Shown here: positions 42,586-51,465 of the stretch, piece after piece
Numbering within the stretch: the first letter of the stretch is position 1
Layout: each line of letters opens with the position of its first letter
DNA from: Paenibacillus vietnamensis
GTDB lineage: Bacteria; Bacillota; Bacilli; Paenibacillales; Paenibacillaceae
NCBI RefSeq assembly: GCF_020169515.1
Contig: NZ_JAHMHW010000001.1
Coordinates: 372,001-436,000, forward strand
Length of the DNA: 64,000 bases
Reading direction: 5' to 3'
Made by a program: the position numbers and the translations under genes
The notes under the pieces: model-generated
What the model saw: only the letters and a program-made list of their open reading frames with translations
Told to the model about the DNA's origin: nothing
Databases searched by the model: none

Positions 42586-43497
42586 ATGAAAACGGTGGAT
42601 CAGCTCATTGCCATGACGAATCGGATGACCCAATCGGATGGACGGACGCCCACCAGAATTCCGTTTCTAAAGATTGTCAGACACAGTCGCGATACACCGC
42701 GAAGTCCAGGTGTTCTGACTCCTTCCTTTTGCCTGATCCTTCAAGGAGCTAAGAAGCTGTACCTGGGTCAAGATATTTTTCATTACTCGGCGGGTGATTA
42801 TTTGGCATCGCTGATCGATATGCCGGCTTTTGCTCAAGTCATAGGAGCTACGGAGGATTCACCGTATATTGGGCTGAGTATCGAGTTTACGACGCAAGAA
42901 ATCGCTTCTGTAGTTATGGAGGCAGAAATCGTCACGGAGCCGAAAGAGAAAGATCCGGGTGCCGGAGCCTTTATCGGAAAATCGGATGACGAGCTGCTGG
43001 ATATATTTTTCCGTCTGCTGAAGCTTATCGATAAGCCTGGAGATATTCGGTTTCTGTCCGATTTGATCAAAAGGGAAATGATTTTTAACTTACTGTCAGG
43101 TGATTTTGGGCATTTATTTTTCCAAAAGGCGCTTTTTGATCAAAGAGCGGAAGGAGTCGGCAAGGCGATTCAATGGATCAAAGAAAATTATGAACGTTCT
43201 TTTACCGTAGAGGAGCTTGCAAAATCCTGCAACATGAGTACCTCCGGTCTGCACCATAAATTCAAAGCGATCACAACGATGGGGCCTTTGCAGTATCAGA
43301 AGCAGTTTCGCCTTCAGGAAGCCAGGCGCCTGATGTTGAGCGGTCCCATGGGGGCAACGACGGCCGCATTGACAGTAGGCTATGAAAGTCCGTCGCAATT
43401 CAATCGGGAGTACCGAAGGCTTTTTGGTTTGCCTCCTTTGCAAGACATTAAAGCGATGCGTAAATCTTCTTCCGCTTGGGGATTTGAGGATAGTTAA
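42586..43497 (+). CDS. AraC-family transcriptional regulator
   Basis: 303 aa. ATG 42586 is preferred over 42577 because GGGGG lies 9 bases before it. The N-terminal half is a cupin-like AraC_N domain (SFCLILQGAKKLYLGQDIFH, YSAGDYLASLIDMPAFAQV). The C-terminal two helix-turn-helix motifs are complete (FTVEELAKSCNMSTSGLHHK and TAALTVGYESPSQFNREYRR). It resembles YqhC-type regulators, which sense reactive aldehydes, but the ligand cannot be inferred. Divergent partner of the MFS gene. Confidence 0.9.
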   Translation: MKTVDQLIAMTNRMTQSDGRTPTRIPFLKIVRHSRDTPRSPGVLTPSFCLILQGAKKLYLGQDIFHYSAGDYLASLIDMPAFAQVIGATEDSPYIGLSIEFTTQEIASVVMEAEIVTEPKEKDPGAGAFIGKSDDELLDIFFRLLKLIDKPGDIRFLSDLIKREMIFNLLSGDFGHLFFQKALFDQRAEGVGKAIQWIKENYERSFTVEELAKSCNMSTSGLHHKFKAITTMGPLQYQKQFRLQEARRLMLSGPMGATTAALTVGYESPSQFNREYRRLFGLPPLQDIKAMRKSSSAWGFEDS

Positions 43498-43564
43498 GGA
43501 TGTTGAATGATGGAACCCAGGCATATAATGGAGGGACTAGTTTTACAACTTGGGGGTGATCATT

Positions 43565-43735
43565 CTGCAGGAACTTGTTGGCAGCTGCGTGAAATGTAAA
43601 AAGCAAATTTTTTGCAATGATGGATTTATTAATGGAGTAGTGTTAGAAGATAAAAATGTAATATGTTTCGAATGCTTCGATAATGAACAAAATCAATCGA
43701 TAAATGATAATGATTCAAGCAGATTTAAAATATGA
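43565..43735 (+). CDS. Small CxxC zinc-ribbon-like protein
   Basis: About 56 aa with two CxxC pairs: GSCVKCKKQIFC near the start and VICFECFD later, a rubredoxin-like metal site. The best binding site (GGGGGTGAT, 43552-43560) points to the CTG at 43565 as start, giving MQELVGSCVKC; TTG 43550 overlaps that site and has none of its own. The tail is Asn/Asp-rich. It stands alone between the AraC gene and a glycosidase gene, with its own terminator. Family not recognised. Confidence 0.55.
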   Translation: MQELVGSCVKCKKQIFCNDGFINGVVLEDKNVICFECFDNEQNQSINDNDSSRFKI

Positions 43736-43751
43736 TCCATATTAATACTCT

Positions 43752-43790
43752 AAACCCAACCATAGTAAAAATTTAATGGCTGGGTTTTCT
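43752..43790 (+). terminator. Intrinsic terminator
   Basis: AAACCCAACCAT pairs with ATGGCTGGGTTTT, one mismatch; T-run follows. Confidence 0.7.
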
Positions 43791-43875
43791 ATAGTTTCGG
43801 TATCGTCATCGTTTGTTTTGGTTACACTACACTCCGTAAAAAGCGTAAAAAATGCTTTAATAAGGGGTGAGTTCC

Positions 43876-46491
43876 ATGTTGAACCATATTTTGAAATCGG
43901 CGAAAAAAATTTTTCCAATATTCATTTTCTTAATGATGGCTGCTATTTTGTTGGTTTCTCAACCTGCATCCGGGAAAGCGCCAACTGTCGGAAACGGCGT
44001 GCTTGTCTATTCGCCGGATCCATCGCAAACCTTTGATCAAGCGGGAACAACGTATGCGCGTATGATTACTTTAAAGCATAACGGTCCCCATAATGGAACC
44101 TTGCTAGTCACTTTTGATCAATTGGTTGAAGTAAACGGACGACAAGTTTACCCGATTTATAGAAGCACGGATAATGGTGCCACATGGACTTTGGCAGCAA
44201 ATATCGGAGATGATCGCTTCCATACGACGAGGACGTCACAGCCTGCACTTTTTGAGGTTCCGCAGCAGGTCGGCAATCTTGCACCGGGTACGATACTATT
44301 GGCAGGCAACATTTTCCCTGAGGACAAGTCCAGTTCAAGAATCGTTATTTATAAGAGCACCGATCGCGGCTCTACGTGGACGTTTTTAAGCACAGTCGAT
44401 ACCGGCGGACTTGTATTATACGATCCGACTCCTGTTTCAACCACTTCAACGATATGGGAGCCGTTTATGGGGCTGGATCGTTCAGGAAACCTTGTTGTGT
44501 ATTACTCCGACGAACGGCAGAAATCCAAGAACATCTTGCAGGCGCTGGTCCTTCGCAAATCAACCGATGGCGGACAAACGTGGGGGCCTGTGGTCAATGT
44601 GGTAGCTATACCAAATAAAAATGACCGTCCCGGCATGATAACCGTCATTAAACTGCCGAATGGCAAATATATGGCCACCTACGAAATCGTGAACCGCCCG
44701 GACCAAACCTTTAAATCCGCGCCGGTATACTTTAAATTTTCAGATGATGGGGTGACCTGGAATGCGTCGGATGTGGGAACCCCCATCCAATTGAGCGACG
44801 GAAGAGGGATCGGATCATCGCCTTATGCCAAGTGGGTTCCTGTCGGCGGACCTAATGGTGCTATTATCGTTGCAGCAAAATGGGGGCTTGATCCATCGGG
44901 TCATGTTAGCGGCGGACAAAACTTTTTTATTAACTACAATTTGGGGCAAGGAAACTGGGAAAGGCTGCCTATGGCCGTTACTTATGACGCGATCGATTAT
45001 GCCGGTTATTTTCCGGGGTACAGCCAAAGCATGGATACAAGTGTCGATGGATTAACCCTTTACCAAGCCACGAATGTTGAAAATCTTACAACACGGCGAA
45101 ACGATATTCGTGTCGGCTCCATTCCTCTTCATGCAAATCGGTATGAAGCGGAAAAGGCAGCATTGAATCACGTTCAGGCGGGGACGGTTGTAGACGGGTC
45201 TAACGGACAAGAGGTACAGTTTATAAATTACCCGGACAGCACTGTCAAATTCACTAAAATAAAAGCGCCGTCCAGCGGAACGTATACCGTAAATGTCAGA
45301 TATTCAAACGGTACGGAACAAAAAAGTACCCATAAAGTCCATATTAATAACGGACAGGGATTCACGCTTGATTATCCTCCAACGGCAAATTGGGATCGGT
45401 ATTTATGGGTATCGTTTACAACCGATCTGAATAAGGGAGATAACACGATACAATTTTCTTATGATACAGGCAATGCCGATCTTGACGTCATAGAGGTATA
45501 TAAAACGGATAAAGGGGCCGTTCGCAAAACGTTAGCCGGAACGGCTTTGGAATATAAAAATCCGATCATTAAGCAGCGCGCTGACCCATGGGTGTACAAG
45601 CATGAGGACGGGTACTATTATTTTAGCGGGTCGGTTCCCGAGTACGACCGGATCGAATTACGTCGTGCGAAGACGATTCAGGGACTCGGCGAAGCGCAGC
45701 CCGTCACCGTTTGGACGAAACGGGAAAGCGGTCCAATGAGCAAGCATATATGGGCGCCGGAGCTCCATTTTATCGACGGAAAATGGTACATCTACTTTGC
45801 GGCAGCGAGAACGGATGCTCCATTCGATCACCGTATTTACGTGCTGGAAAACACTTCTGCAAATCCATTGGAAGGAGTTTGGGTAGAAAAGGGGCCTATC
45901 CGGACGAAGTGGGAAACGTTCTCGATCGACGCGACTACTTTCGAGCATCGCGGAAAACGGTATTTGGTGTGGGCACAGAAAGATCCGGATATCTATGGCA
46001 ACTCTAACCTGTATATTGCCGAGATGGAAAATCCTTGGACAATAAAAGGACAGCAAGTTATGCTTTCGAAGCCGGAATTGCCTTGGGAAATTATCGGGTT
46101 TTGGGTGAATGAAGGGCCGGCTGTACTGAAGAGGAATGGCAAAATTTTCATGACCTATTCCGCCAGCGCTACGGATGCGAACTATGCGGTGGGTATGCTC
46201 ACGGCTGACGAGTCGAGCAATTTGTTGGACCCAGCTTCCTGGAGCAAATCCAAAACGCCTGTCTTCCAAAGCAATCCAAAAACGAGTCAATACGGACCTG
46301 GACACAACAGTTTTACGGTTTCCGAAGACGGCAAACGGGATGTGCTTGTCTACCATGCCCGCAATTACAAAGAAATTGCAGGTGATCCCTTGTATGATCC
46401 GAACCGGCATACGCGCGCCCAAGTCTTCACATGGAACAAGGACGGTACACCGAATTTCGGGGTCCCCGTAGCGGATGCAAAGGAAGAATAA
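43876..46491 (+). CDS. Secreted multidomain arabinan-degrading enzyme (GH93-like, CBM, GH43)
   Basis: 871 aa, ATG 43876 after AAGGGGTGAG. A signal peptide (about 1-33) is followed by a sialidase-fold propeller (35-415) with Asp-boxes STDNGATW, STDRGSTW and STDGGQTW, as in exo-arabinanases (GH93). A CBM6/35-like module comes next (about 421-550: RYEAEKAALNHVQAGTVVDG). A five-bladed GH43 catalytic domain ends the protein (555-860) with RADPWVYK (catalytic-base Asp), APELHFIDGKWYIYF, SIDATTF and WVNEGPAVL (catalytic-acid Glu). GH43 relatives are arabinofuranosidases or arabinanases. Both catalytic domains probably act on plant-cell-wall arabinan side chains outside the cell. No sugar transporter is adjacent. 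Confidence 0.85.
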   Translation: MLNHILKSAKKIFPIFIFLMMAAILLVSQPASGKAPTVGNGVLVYSPDPSQTFDQAGTTYARMITLKHNGPHNGTLLVTFDQLVEVNGRQVYPIYRSTDNGATWTLAANIGDDRFHTTRTSQPALFEVPQQVGNLAPGTILLAGNIFPEDKSSSRIVIYKSTDRGSTWTFLSTVDTGGLVLYDPTPVSTTSTIWEPFMGLDRSGNLVVYYSDERQKSKNILQALVLRKSTDGGQTWGPVVNVVAIPNKNDRPGMITVIKLPNGKYMATYEIVNRPDQTFKSAPVYFKFSDDGVTWNASDVGTPIQLSDGRGIGSSPYAKWVPVGGPNGAIIVAAKWGLDPSGHVSGGQNFFINYNLGQGNWERLPMAVTYDAIDYAGYFPGYSQSMDTSVDGLTLYQATNVENLTTRRNDIRVGSIPLHANRYEAEKAALNHVQAGTVVDGSNGQEVQFINYPDSTVKFTKIKAPSSGTYTVNVRYSNGTEQKSTHKVHINNGQGFTLDYPPTANWDRYLWVSFTTDLNKGDNTIQFSYDTGNADLDVIEVYKTDKGAVRKTLAGTALEYKNPIIKQRADPWVYKHEDGYYYFSGSVPEYDRIELRRAKTIQGLGEAQPVTVWTKRESGPMSKHIWAPELHFIDGKWYIYFAAARTDAPFDHRIYVLENTSANPLEGVWVEKGPIRTKWETFSIDATTFEHRGKRYLVWAQKDPDIYGNSNLYIAEMENPWTIKGQQVMLSKPELPWEIIGFWVNEGPAVLKRNGKIFMTYSASATDANYAVGMLTADESSNLLDPASWSKSKTPVFQSNPKTSQYGPGHNSFTVSEDGKRDVLVYHARNYKEIAGDPLYDPNRHTRAQVFTWNKDGTPNFGVPVADAKEE

Positions 46492-46501
46492 CACGGTATA
46501 T

Positions 46502-46546
46502 AAAAATGCGAGACAAAACGATTTGAGCCGTTCTGTCTCGCATTTT
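46502..46546. terminator. Bidirectional terminator
   Basis: AAAAATGCGAGACA pairs with TGTCTCGCATTTT; it sits between the convergent glycosidase and cadA genes. Confidence 0.85.
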
Positions 46547-46601
46547 CATTAGAGCATCATGCGTTTTCATGTTTTTAGAAGTAAAAAAAGAAGCTTTAGA
46601 C

Positions 46602-47777
46602 TCATCTGAATCTAAGCAACCTCATGCTGTTCAATATGACGATCAAGGCTGCTCCCGTATCACTAATCACCGCAATCCATAATGTCAGCAGTTCCGGAAA
46701 GATAAGAATTAAGGCAGCTGCCTTAATCATGAGCGAAAACCAGATATTCTGTTTAATGATTCGAATGGCCTTACGACTTAACTTTACCGTATGGGGGAGT
46801 TTCTCTAAATGATCAGCCATTAAAACAATATCCGCAGTCTCCATGGCAGTATCTGTCCCGGCGCCACCCATAGCTACCCCTAGATTGGCCGCTGCAAGAG
46901 CAGGCGCATCATTAATGCCATCGCCGACCATTGCAACAAAGTGACCTTCATCTTGCAGCTGTTTTATCAAGTTTACCTTGTTTTCAGGCAACAACTCAGC
47001 GAAATATCGATGAACCCCCGTTTGAGCCGCCACCTTTTTTGCTGTGCCTTCGTTATCACCTGTAAGCATAATAACTTGACTTATTCCGACTCTATGGAGA
47101 TCGCGAACCGCTTGAACAGAAGTCTCCCGAACGCTATCCGCAACAGCAATTACGCCATGGATTTTTTCCTGCGTGCCAACAATCACAAGGGAGTGACCTT
47201 CGTGTTGGAGAATATCGATCTGTGATTCAATTCCCCCCATCGGGTTGTTTAATTCTTGAAACAGTTTGAGATTTCCGGCAAAGTATTCTTGCCCATCAAT
47301 CATAGCCCCGACGCCTTTACCGACAAAGTTTCTAAATTTCTCGCCCTGGTAGGCATTGAACCCTTTACCTTTCGCATAATCAACAATGGCTTTCGCAATC
47401 GGATGTGTAGAATACTCCTCTAAGGTATGCGCGATGGATAATAATTCGCCTTCAGTCTTTCCCGTCGTTATGATTTGAGAAACTCGTGGTTTGCCTTCAG
47501 TTAAAGTACCTGTCTTATCGAAGGCAATCGCTGTTATCCTTCCTGCGACCTCAAGGAAGGCTCCACCTTTAATCAGAACGCCATTCCTGGCTGCATGACC
47601 GATTGCGGACACGATTGCCACAGGCGTGGAAATAACGAGAGCGCAAGGACAAGCTACAACGAGCAGTTCCAGTCCTTTATAAAACCATTCCCCCCAAGTA
47701 CCTGGAAGAAAGAGCGGTGGGAATAAGCATAACAAATAGGGCTGATATAAAAACGATTGGCGTATAAATTCGGGCAA
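46602..47777 (-). CDS. cadA: CadA-type metal P-ATPase, C-terminal part (after frameshift)
   Basis: The real continuation starts about 47720 (PPLFLPGTWGEWFYKGLELL). It contains the transmembrane metal site CPCALV, phosphorylation motif DKTGTLTEG, the HP locus STHPIAKAI, the nucleotide-domain GKGVGAMIDG, and hinge GDGINDAPAL, ending with two helices. With the upstream piece it makes a full Zn/Cd/Pb-exporting P1B-ATPase of about 710 aa. The frame is lost because one extra base sits in a GGG run (47719-47721, minus strand CCC). As sequenced, no complete pump would be made. Confidence 0.85.
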   Translation of the reverse strand: MPEFIRQSFLYQPYLLCLFPPLFLPGTWGEWFYKGLELLVVACPCALVISTPVAIVSAIGHAARNGVLIKGGAFLEVAGRITAIAFDKTGTLTEGKPRVSQIITTGKTEGELLSIAHTLEEYSTHPIAKAIVDYAKGKGFNAYQGEKFRNFVGKGVGAMIDGQEYFAGNLKLFQELNNPMGGIESQIDILQHEGHSLVIVGTQEKIHGVIAVADSVRETSVQAVRDLHRVGISQVIMLTGDNEGTAKKVAAQTGVHRYFAELLPENKVNLIKQLQDEGHFVAMVGDGINDAPALAAANLGVAMGGAGTDTAMETADIVLMADHLEKLPHTVKLSRKAIRIIKQNIWFSLMIKAAALILIFPELLTLWIAVISDTGAALIVILNSMRLLRFR

Positions 47778-48819
47778 ACTTGTCTACAAAAGCTTCCGTT
47801 GGCGCTTTTTGTTCTTGAGCTTCTTCAACGAGGTGAATGATTTTGGAAATCGTCGTATCTTCAACGAGCTTTGTTACCTTGATCTCTAAAGATCCATGTT
47901 CATTGATCGTTCCTGCATACACCGGATCACCGGGATGCTTATCTGCTGGAATGGATTCGCCTGTTATCGGAGCCTGATTAACACTGGATTCGCCGCTGAT
48001 CACTTCTCCATCTAGGGGGATTTTATCTCCCGGTTTAATGACAATGATTTCTCCAACCGAAATTTCTTCGACGGGCTTTCGAATGAGGTGTTGACCGCTT
48101 TTAACAAATGCTTCAGGAGGGGCTAAATCAATCAGGCTTCGAATGGAGTCGCGTGTTTTTTCGATAGACCGATCCTGAAGGATGTTGCCTAACGCAAATA
48201 GCCAAACCACGGTTGCACCCTCGAACCATTCTCCAATCGCGGCAGCACCAAGAACAGCCGCTGTCATCAACACATTCATATCAAGCGAACGACTTTTCAC
48301 CGCATAAAAGGCGCTTTTTGCCGGCTTGTAACCACCAAGGACAATGGCTGCTGCATAGAGAACATTAATCAGGATTTCAGAAACGCCCGAATACGACCCG
48401 ATAAAACCGATCAGCAAGAAGACTCCTGATAAAACAACACGATTTTTCCCGGAATTGTCTTGTTTCACTTCACCAGATCGGTTTCGCGAAACAAGAGAGG
48501 CTTTGTATCCTGCCTTAGATACTTCTTTTATGATATCTTCAACCGTATTGTCGTGTTCGATCGTCATTTTCCCTGACGAAAAATTGACACTTACAGATTT
48601 CACCTCAGGGTGAGATTTCAGGTGATTTTCAACCGTTAACGCACAAGAGCTGCAATCCATTCCTGCGATGCTGTAGGTCCGGGCCTTTCCTTTCTGCTGT
48701 ATCTTAAGACTTTTCTTGAATTTGATTTCTTTAGGACTACCAGAGGTTGGGGAGGGGGAGGGGGAGGAACAACTTTGATCGGTACAGCAGGAACTGCTTT
48801 TTTCTTTATCTTCGCTCAT
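47677..48819 (-). CDS. cadA: CadA-type metal P-ATPase, N-terminal part (before frameshift)
   Basis: It begins with a Cys/Ser-rich leader (SSSCCTDQSCSS), then one heavy-metal-associated domain with GMDCSSC (about 52-60). Four helices and the actuator domain with TGES (QAPITGESIPADKHPGDPVY) follow. The frame is right up to VMLIP, then shifts into SSRYLGGMVL and stops. It lies 15 bp after the ArsR-type regulator, same strand, forming a cad operon. ATG 48819 is preceded by AAGGGAGGTACC. Confidence 0.85.
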   Translation of the reverse strand: MSEDKEKSSSCCTDQSCSSPSPSPTSGSPKEIKFKKSLKIQQKGKARTYSIAGMDCSSCALTVENHLKSHPEVKSVSVNFSSGKMTIEHDNTVEDIIKEVSKAGYKASLVSRNRSGEVKQDNSGKNRVVLSGVFLLIGFIGSYSGVSEILINVLYAAAIVLGGYKPAKSAFYAVKSRSLDMNVLMTAAVLGAAAIGEWFEGATVVWLFALGNILQDRSIEKTRDSIRSLIDLAPPEAFVKSGQHLIRKPVEEISVGEIIVIKPGDKIPLDGEVISGESSVNQAPITGESIPADKHPGDPVYAGTINEHGSLEIKVTKLVEDTTISKIIHLVEEAQEQKAPTEAFVDKFARIYTPIVFISALFVMLIPTALSSRYLGGMVL

Positions 48820-48834
48820 AACGGGGTACCTCCC

Positions 48835-49176
48835 TTATGGTTTCTGGCAGCAATCCAACTCATCGTTTCTCTCACAGGCAGCGACTTCTTCTTCCACCTG
48901 GACAAAAACGGCTTCCATGATGTCCAGTAACTGAGCAATTTCTGCGTTTCTCAAGCTGTAATATATGTATTTTCCTTCTTGTCGGCTAACGATGATTCCA
49001 CAACCTTTTAGACAAGCCAAGTGCTGCGAAATATTGGACTGATTTCCTTTAAGGTCATCTACAATTTGTGATACGGTCTTTTCTCTATATTTGATGGATT
49101 CGAGTATTTGAAGTCTTGTCTTATCACTAAAGCCACGAATGAACTTTGCTTTAACATCAAGGCTAAATTTCCCCAC
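48835..49176 (-). CDS. ArsR/SmtB-family metal sensor, CmtR-like
   Basis: 113 aa winged helix protein and first gene of the cad operon. Cys55 and Cys59 in LACLKGCG and Cys101 in the C-terminal tail match the Cd/Pb-binding triad of the CmtR type (C57, C61, C102 in the mycobacterial protein), rather than the CadC type, which uses N-terminal cysteines. Extra Cys109-110 are present at the end. Metal binding should release it from the palindromes just upstream (49196-49242) and switch on cadA. Confidence 0.85.
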   Translation of the reverse strand: MGKFSLDVKAKFIRGFSDKTRLQILESIKYREKTVSQIVDDLKGNQSNISQHLACLKGCGIIVSRQEGKYIYYSLRNAEIAQLLDIMEAVFVQVEEEVAACERNDELDCCQKP

Positions 49177-49195
49177 TACTTCACGTCCTTACCAT

Positions 49196-49242
49196 CATAT
49201 TAGTAACTACTAATATGAATTATATTAGCATTCACTAATATG
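49196..49242 (-). promoter_or_regulatory. Two palindromic operators of the cad operon
   Basis: CATATTAGTA-AC-TACTAATATG (49196-49217) is a perfect palindrome of the ArsR-family type. ATATTAG-cattca-CTAATAT (49222-49241) is a second, looser one. Both lie within 70 bp of the regulator start. Confidence 0.8.
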
Positions 49243-49291
49243 ATTGTCAAATTCGATTCATCAGCGGAGGTTCTACGGCGGCTAAAGAAAA

Positions 49292-49332
49292 GCCTACCTG
49301 AGTCTCCATATTTTGTAGGGACTCAGATAGGC
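49292..49332 (-). terminator. Terminator of the Csp-like gene
   Basis: Minus-strand GCCTATCTGAGTCCC / GGAGACTCAGGTAGGC stem followed by TTTTCTTT. Confidence 0.75.
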
Positions 49333-49341
49333 ATGAACATT

Positions 49342-49692
49342 TTAACCGCCATGCTGCATCGCAAATAAGCGACACTCCTTGGCACAATTTAAACAGATCC
49401 GGCCGCACATTTGAGATTCCTGATCCGGATGCCTCAAACATTCATGGCCGCAGACTTCACAAACATACGCACAATATTCGCAAATGGACTTCATTAGAAG
49501 GCTGTTGCTTGAGATGAATTTTGCACATACCTCACAAATGGCAGCGCAATCGGATAATAATTTAATTTGGGACCGCCTTGTATGTGCATCAGATCTGCTG
49601 AGAAGCTTGTCGCTGGTCATAAAACATATAGTTGCGCAATGATGAAGTATTTGCAGTAGTCTTCCTGTGGGCATTAACATATGGGGTTGCAT
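49342..49692 (-). CDS. Four-helix-bundle Cys-rich copper-binding protein (Csp-like)
   Basis: 116 aa with about fourteen Cys, mostly spaced CxxxC or CxxC along helices (HHCATICFM, SDCAAICEVCAKF, ICEYCAYVCEVCGHEC, CGRICLNCAKECR). This is the pattern of the cytosolic copper storage proteins (Csp, formerly DUF326), where the Cys line the inside of a four-helix bundle and bind Cu(I). GAAGGAG precedes ATG 49692. No signal peptide, so cytosolic. It lies between the cad and ars operons, with its own terminator. Confidence 0.8.
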   Translation of the reverse strand: MQPHMLMPTGRLLQILHHCATICFMTSDKLLSRSDAHTRRSQIKLLSDCAAICEVCAKFISSNSLLMKSICEYCAYVCEVCGHECLRHPDQESQMCGRICLNCAKECRLFAMQHGG

Positions 49693-49835
49693 ATTCGTAC
49701 TCCTTCGAATTAATTTAACGTTATACAGTATTCATCGTATGAATGACCTGCCCCATAGTGGCCTATTTTGGGCGGTTGTGTTATTTACCACAGGTACGAT
49801 GAGGAGCCCAATCCATCCATGACTAACCCCAATAT

Positions 49836-49892
49836 AAAAAACAGCGGCAGCCTTGGACGAATAATATCATCCTTGACTCCCGCTGTTTTCTT
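49836..49892. terminator. Terminator at the end of the ars operon
   Basis: AAAACAGCGG (49838-49847) pairs with CCGCTGTTTT (49880-49889) across a 32-base loop; runs of T/A on both sides. The loop is long, so folding is less certain. Confidence 0.5.
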
Positions 49893-49914
49893 GACCATCA
49901 TTTTCCGTCAGCGT

Positions 49915-50394
49915 TTAACATTTTCCCTTTTTAAAGGAACCGAATTCAATAGTTACCGGACCAGAGGGCGGGGCGCAGCAGAGCGACACGTCACGCGGTT
50001 CTCCAGCACTTTCAAATTCTGAATCCTCTTTTGTGTGAAAGATTTCCCATGCATTGCCGTCCGGGTCATGAACCCAAACCTTATCCTGTACCGCGTAGCA
50101 GCAGGTCGTGTTCATTTCGTCGATCAGAAGGAGCCCCGATTCCCGAAGGCGATCACCAATTGCCAGAACCTCTTTGGTATCATGGACTTGAAATCCCAGA
50201 TGGTTAAGTACGCCGTTCTTTTCAAAGGGACGGACATTTAAGGAAAAATGGAGTGCCGGATTATCCAGCTCAAATTTCGCATAGTTTTCTTTTACCTTTG
50301 TTGGCTCAGTGCCAAAGAAAGCTTTGTAAAAGTCGAGAGATTTCTGAAGATCGCTGCAGTTTACCGCTACGTGCATTCGCTTAATCATGCTCAT
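49915..50394 (-). CDS. arsI: ArsI-like C-As lyase
   Basis: 159 aa vicinal-oxygen-chelate (glyoxalase-fold) protein. The pattern [29 protein letters not shown] and [20 protein letters not shown] matches ArsI, a ferrous-iron dioxygenase that cleaves the C-As bond of trivalent methyl- and aromatic arsenicals; the CC pair in the TCCYA loop is the substrate-binding vicinal cysteine pair. Extra Cys pairs follow in the tail (LCCAPPSGP). It overlaps the stop of arsC by 4 bases and is the last gene of the ars operon. Confidence 0.85.
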   Translation of the reverse strand: MSMIKRMHVAVNCSDLQKSLDFYKAFFGTEPTKVKENYAKFELDNPALHFSLNVRPFEKNGVLNHLGFQVHDTKEVLAIGDRLRESGLLLIDEMNTTCCYAVQDKVWVHDPDGNAWEIFHTKEDSEFESAGEPRDVSLCCAPPSGPVTIEFGSFKKGKC

Positions 50395-50813
50395 TCACCA
50401 TCTTTCACAAATTTTTCAATGCGATTTTTAATGGATTCCCGCACTTCTCGAAACTTTGCCATGATTTCTTCTTCCGTACCGGTCGCTTTCGCCGGATCTT
50501 CGAAGCCCCAATGCCATCTTTGCGCTTTATCGTTGTGTACTACTGGGCAATGATCATTCGCGTGACCGCAAAGGGTAATAATGTAGTCTGCTTGCTTCAG
50601 GATTTCGGGGTCAATTACGTCGGAAGTATTCCGCGAAATGTCAACACCAGCTTCATCCATCACTTGAACAGCCCGAGGATTTAGCCCATGCGCTTCAAGA
50701 CCGGCGCTTTTGACTTCGTAGTGTTTGCTCCCCAGCGCTTTCAAAAATCCGTCTGCGATTTGGCTTCTGCAGGAATTACCCGTACAAAGAAAATAAACTA
50801 ACTTCTTCTCCAA
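50391..50813 (-). CDS. arsC: Arsenate reductase, thioredoxin-coupled
   Basis: 140 aa from TTG 50813, which has AAGGAG 9 bases upstream; longer in-frame starts would overlap the aquaporin gene. The low-molecular-weight phosphatase loop CTGNSCRSQ gives C10 and C15, and [11 protein letters not shown] gives C82 and C89: the exact catalytic cysteine set of B. subtilis-type ArsC. It reduces arsenate to arsenite with electrons from thioredoxin. It follows aqpS, and its product could leave through that channel. Confidence 0.95.
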   Translation of the reverse strand: MEKKLVYFLCTGNSCRSQIADGFLKALGSKHYEVKSAGLEAHGLNPRAVQVMDEAGVDISRNTSDVIDPEILKQADYIITLCGHANDHCPVVHNDKAQRWHWGFEDPAKATGTEEEIMAKFREVRESIKNRIEKFVKDGE

Positions 50814-50826
50814 TTTATTCAGCTCC

Positions 50827-51465
50827 TTATTCATGCAGTGTTTTATAAACCAATGAAGCAGCGATTGCCCCAAGGACAGTAGCCACTACGTATAACCACA
50901 AATGCTGCACAGCTCCTGACACTAGTGCAGGACCCAGTGAACGTGCGGGATTCATTGATGCTCCAGAGATCGGCCCCGCGAACATCGCCATCAGTCCGAC
51001 AGTAGCGCCAATCGATATGCCGGCAAAGCTTTTCACTGCTTTACCATGTACAGCCGACCCCAAAATGACAGTCATCAGGACAAACGTCAAAATAAACTCC
51101 AAAACAAACGATTGGCTTTCTGACGAAAGGGGGAGGGTAGCGCCTAAACTCGCGACATTGCCAAACAAAAGAAAAAGCGTATAGGCAGCAGCGATCGCCG
51201 CTATAAACTGAGTAACGATATAGGACAAACTATCTCGTAGCGAAATATCTCCCCGTACGAAGAATCCAATCGTTACCGCAGGATTAAAATGGGCGCCTGA
51301 TATATGACCAAACGTATAGATAAGCGCCGTGACAACAAGCCCGAAGGTCAGGGCAACTCCTACATGTGTGATACTTTTAGTGATCTCCTCAATCACCATG
51401 GCCCCAGGACCGGCAAAAACTAAAAAATACGTACCGATAAACTCAGCAATTAGTTTCTTTTTCAT
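50827..51465 (-). CDS. aqpS: Aquaporin-family channel in ars operon (AqpS-like)
   Basis: 212 aa with six helices and both signature half-helices: HFNPAVTIG (first NPA) and SMNPARSLG (second NPA), so a normal MIP pore. Its place between arsR and arsC recalls the AqpS-ArsC pairing of rhizobia, where arsenite made by ArsC flows out down its gradient through the channel. No ArsB or Acr3 gene is visible in this operon. The start overlaps the end of arsR by 23 bases. Confidence 0.85.
   Translation of the reverse strand: MKKKLIAEFIGTYFLVFAGPGAMVIEEITKSITHVGVALTFGLVVTALIYTFGHISGAHFNPAVTIGFFVRGDISLRDSLSYIVTQFIAAIAAAYTLFLLFGNVASLGATLPLSSESQSFVLEFILTFVLMTVILGSAVHGKAVKSFAGISIGATVGLMAMFAGPISGASMNPARSLGPALVSGAVQHLWLYVVATVLGAIAASLVYKTLHE

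Noticed and set aside
45658..46494. 278-codon minus-strand frame opposite the glycosidase
   Set aside because: Antisense of a clear GH43 domain; Arg/Phe-rich and without a start signal.
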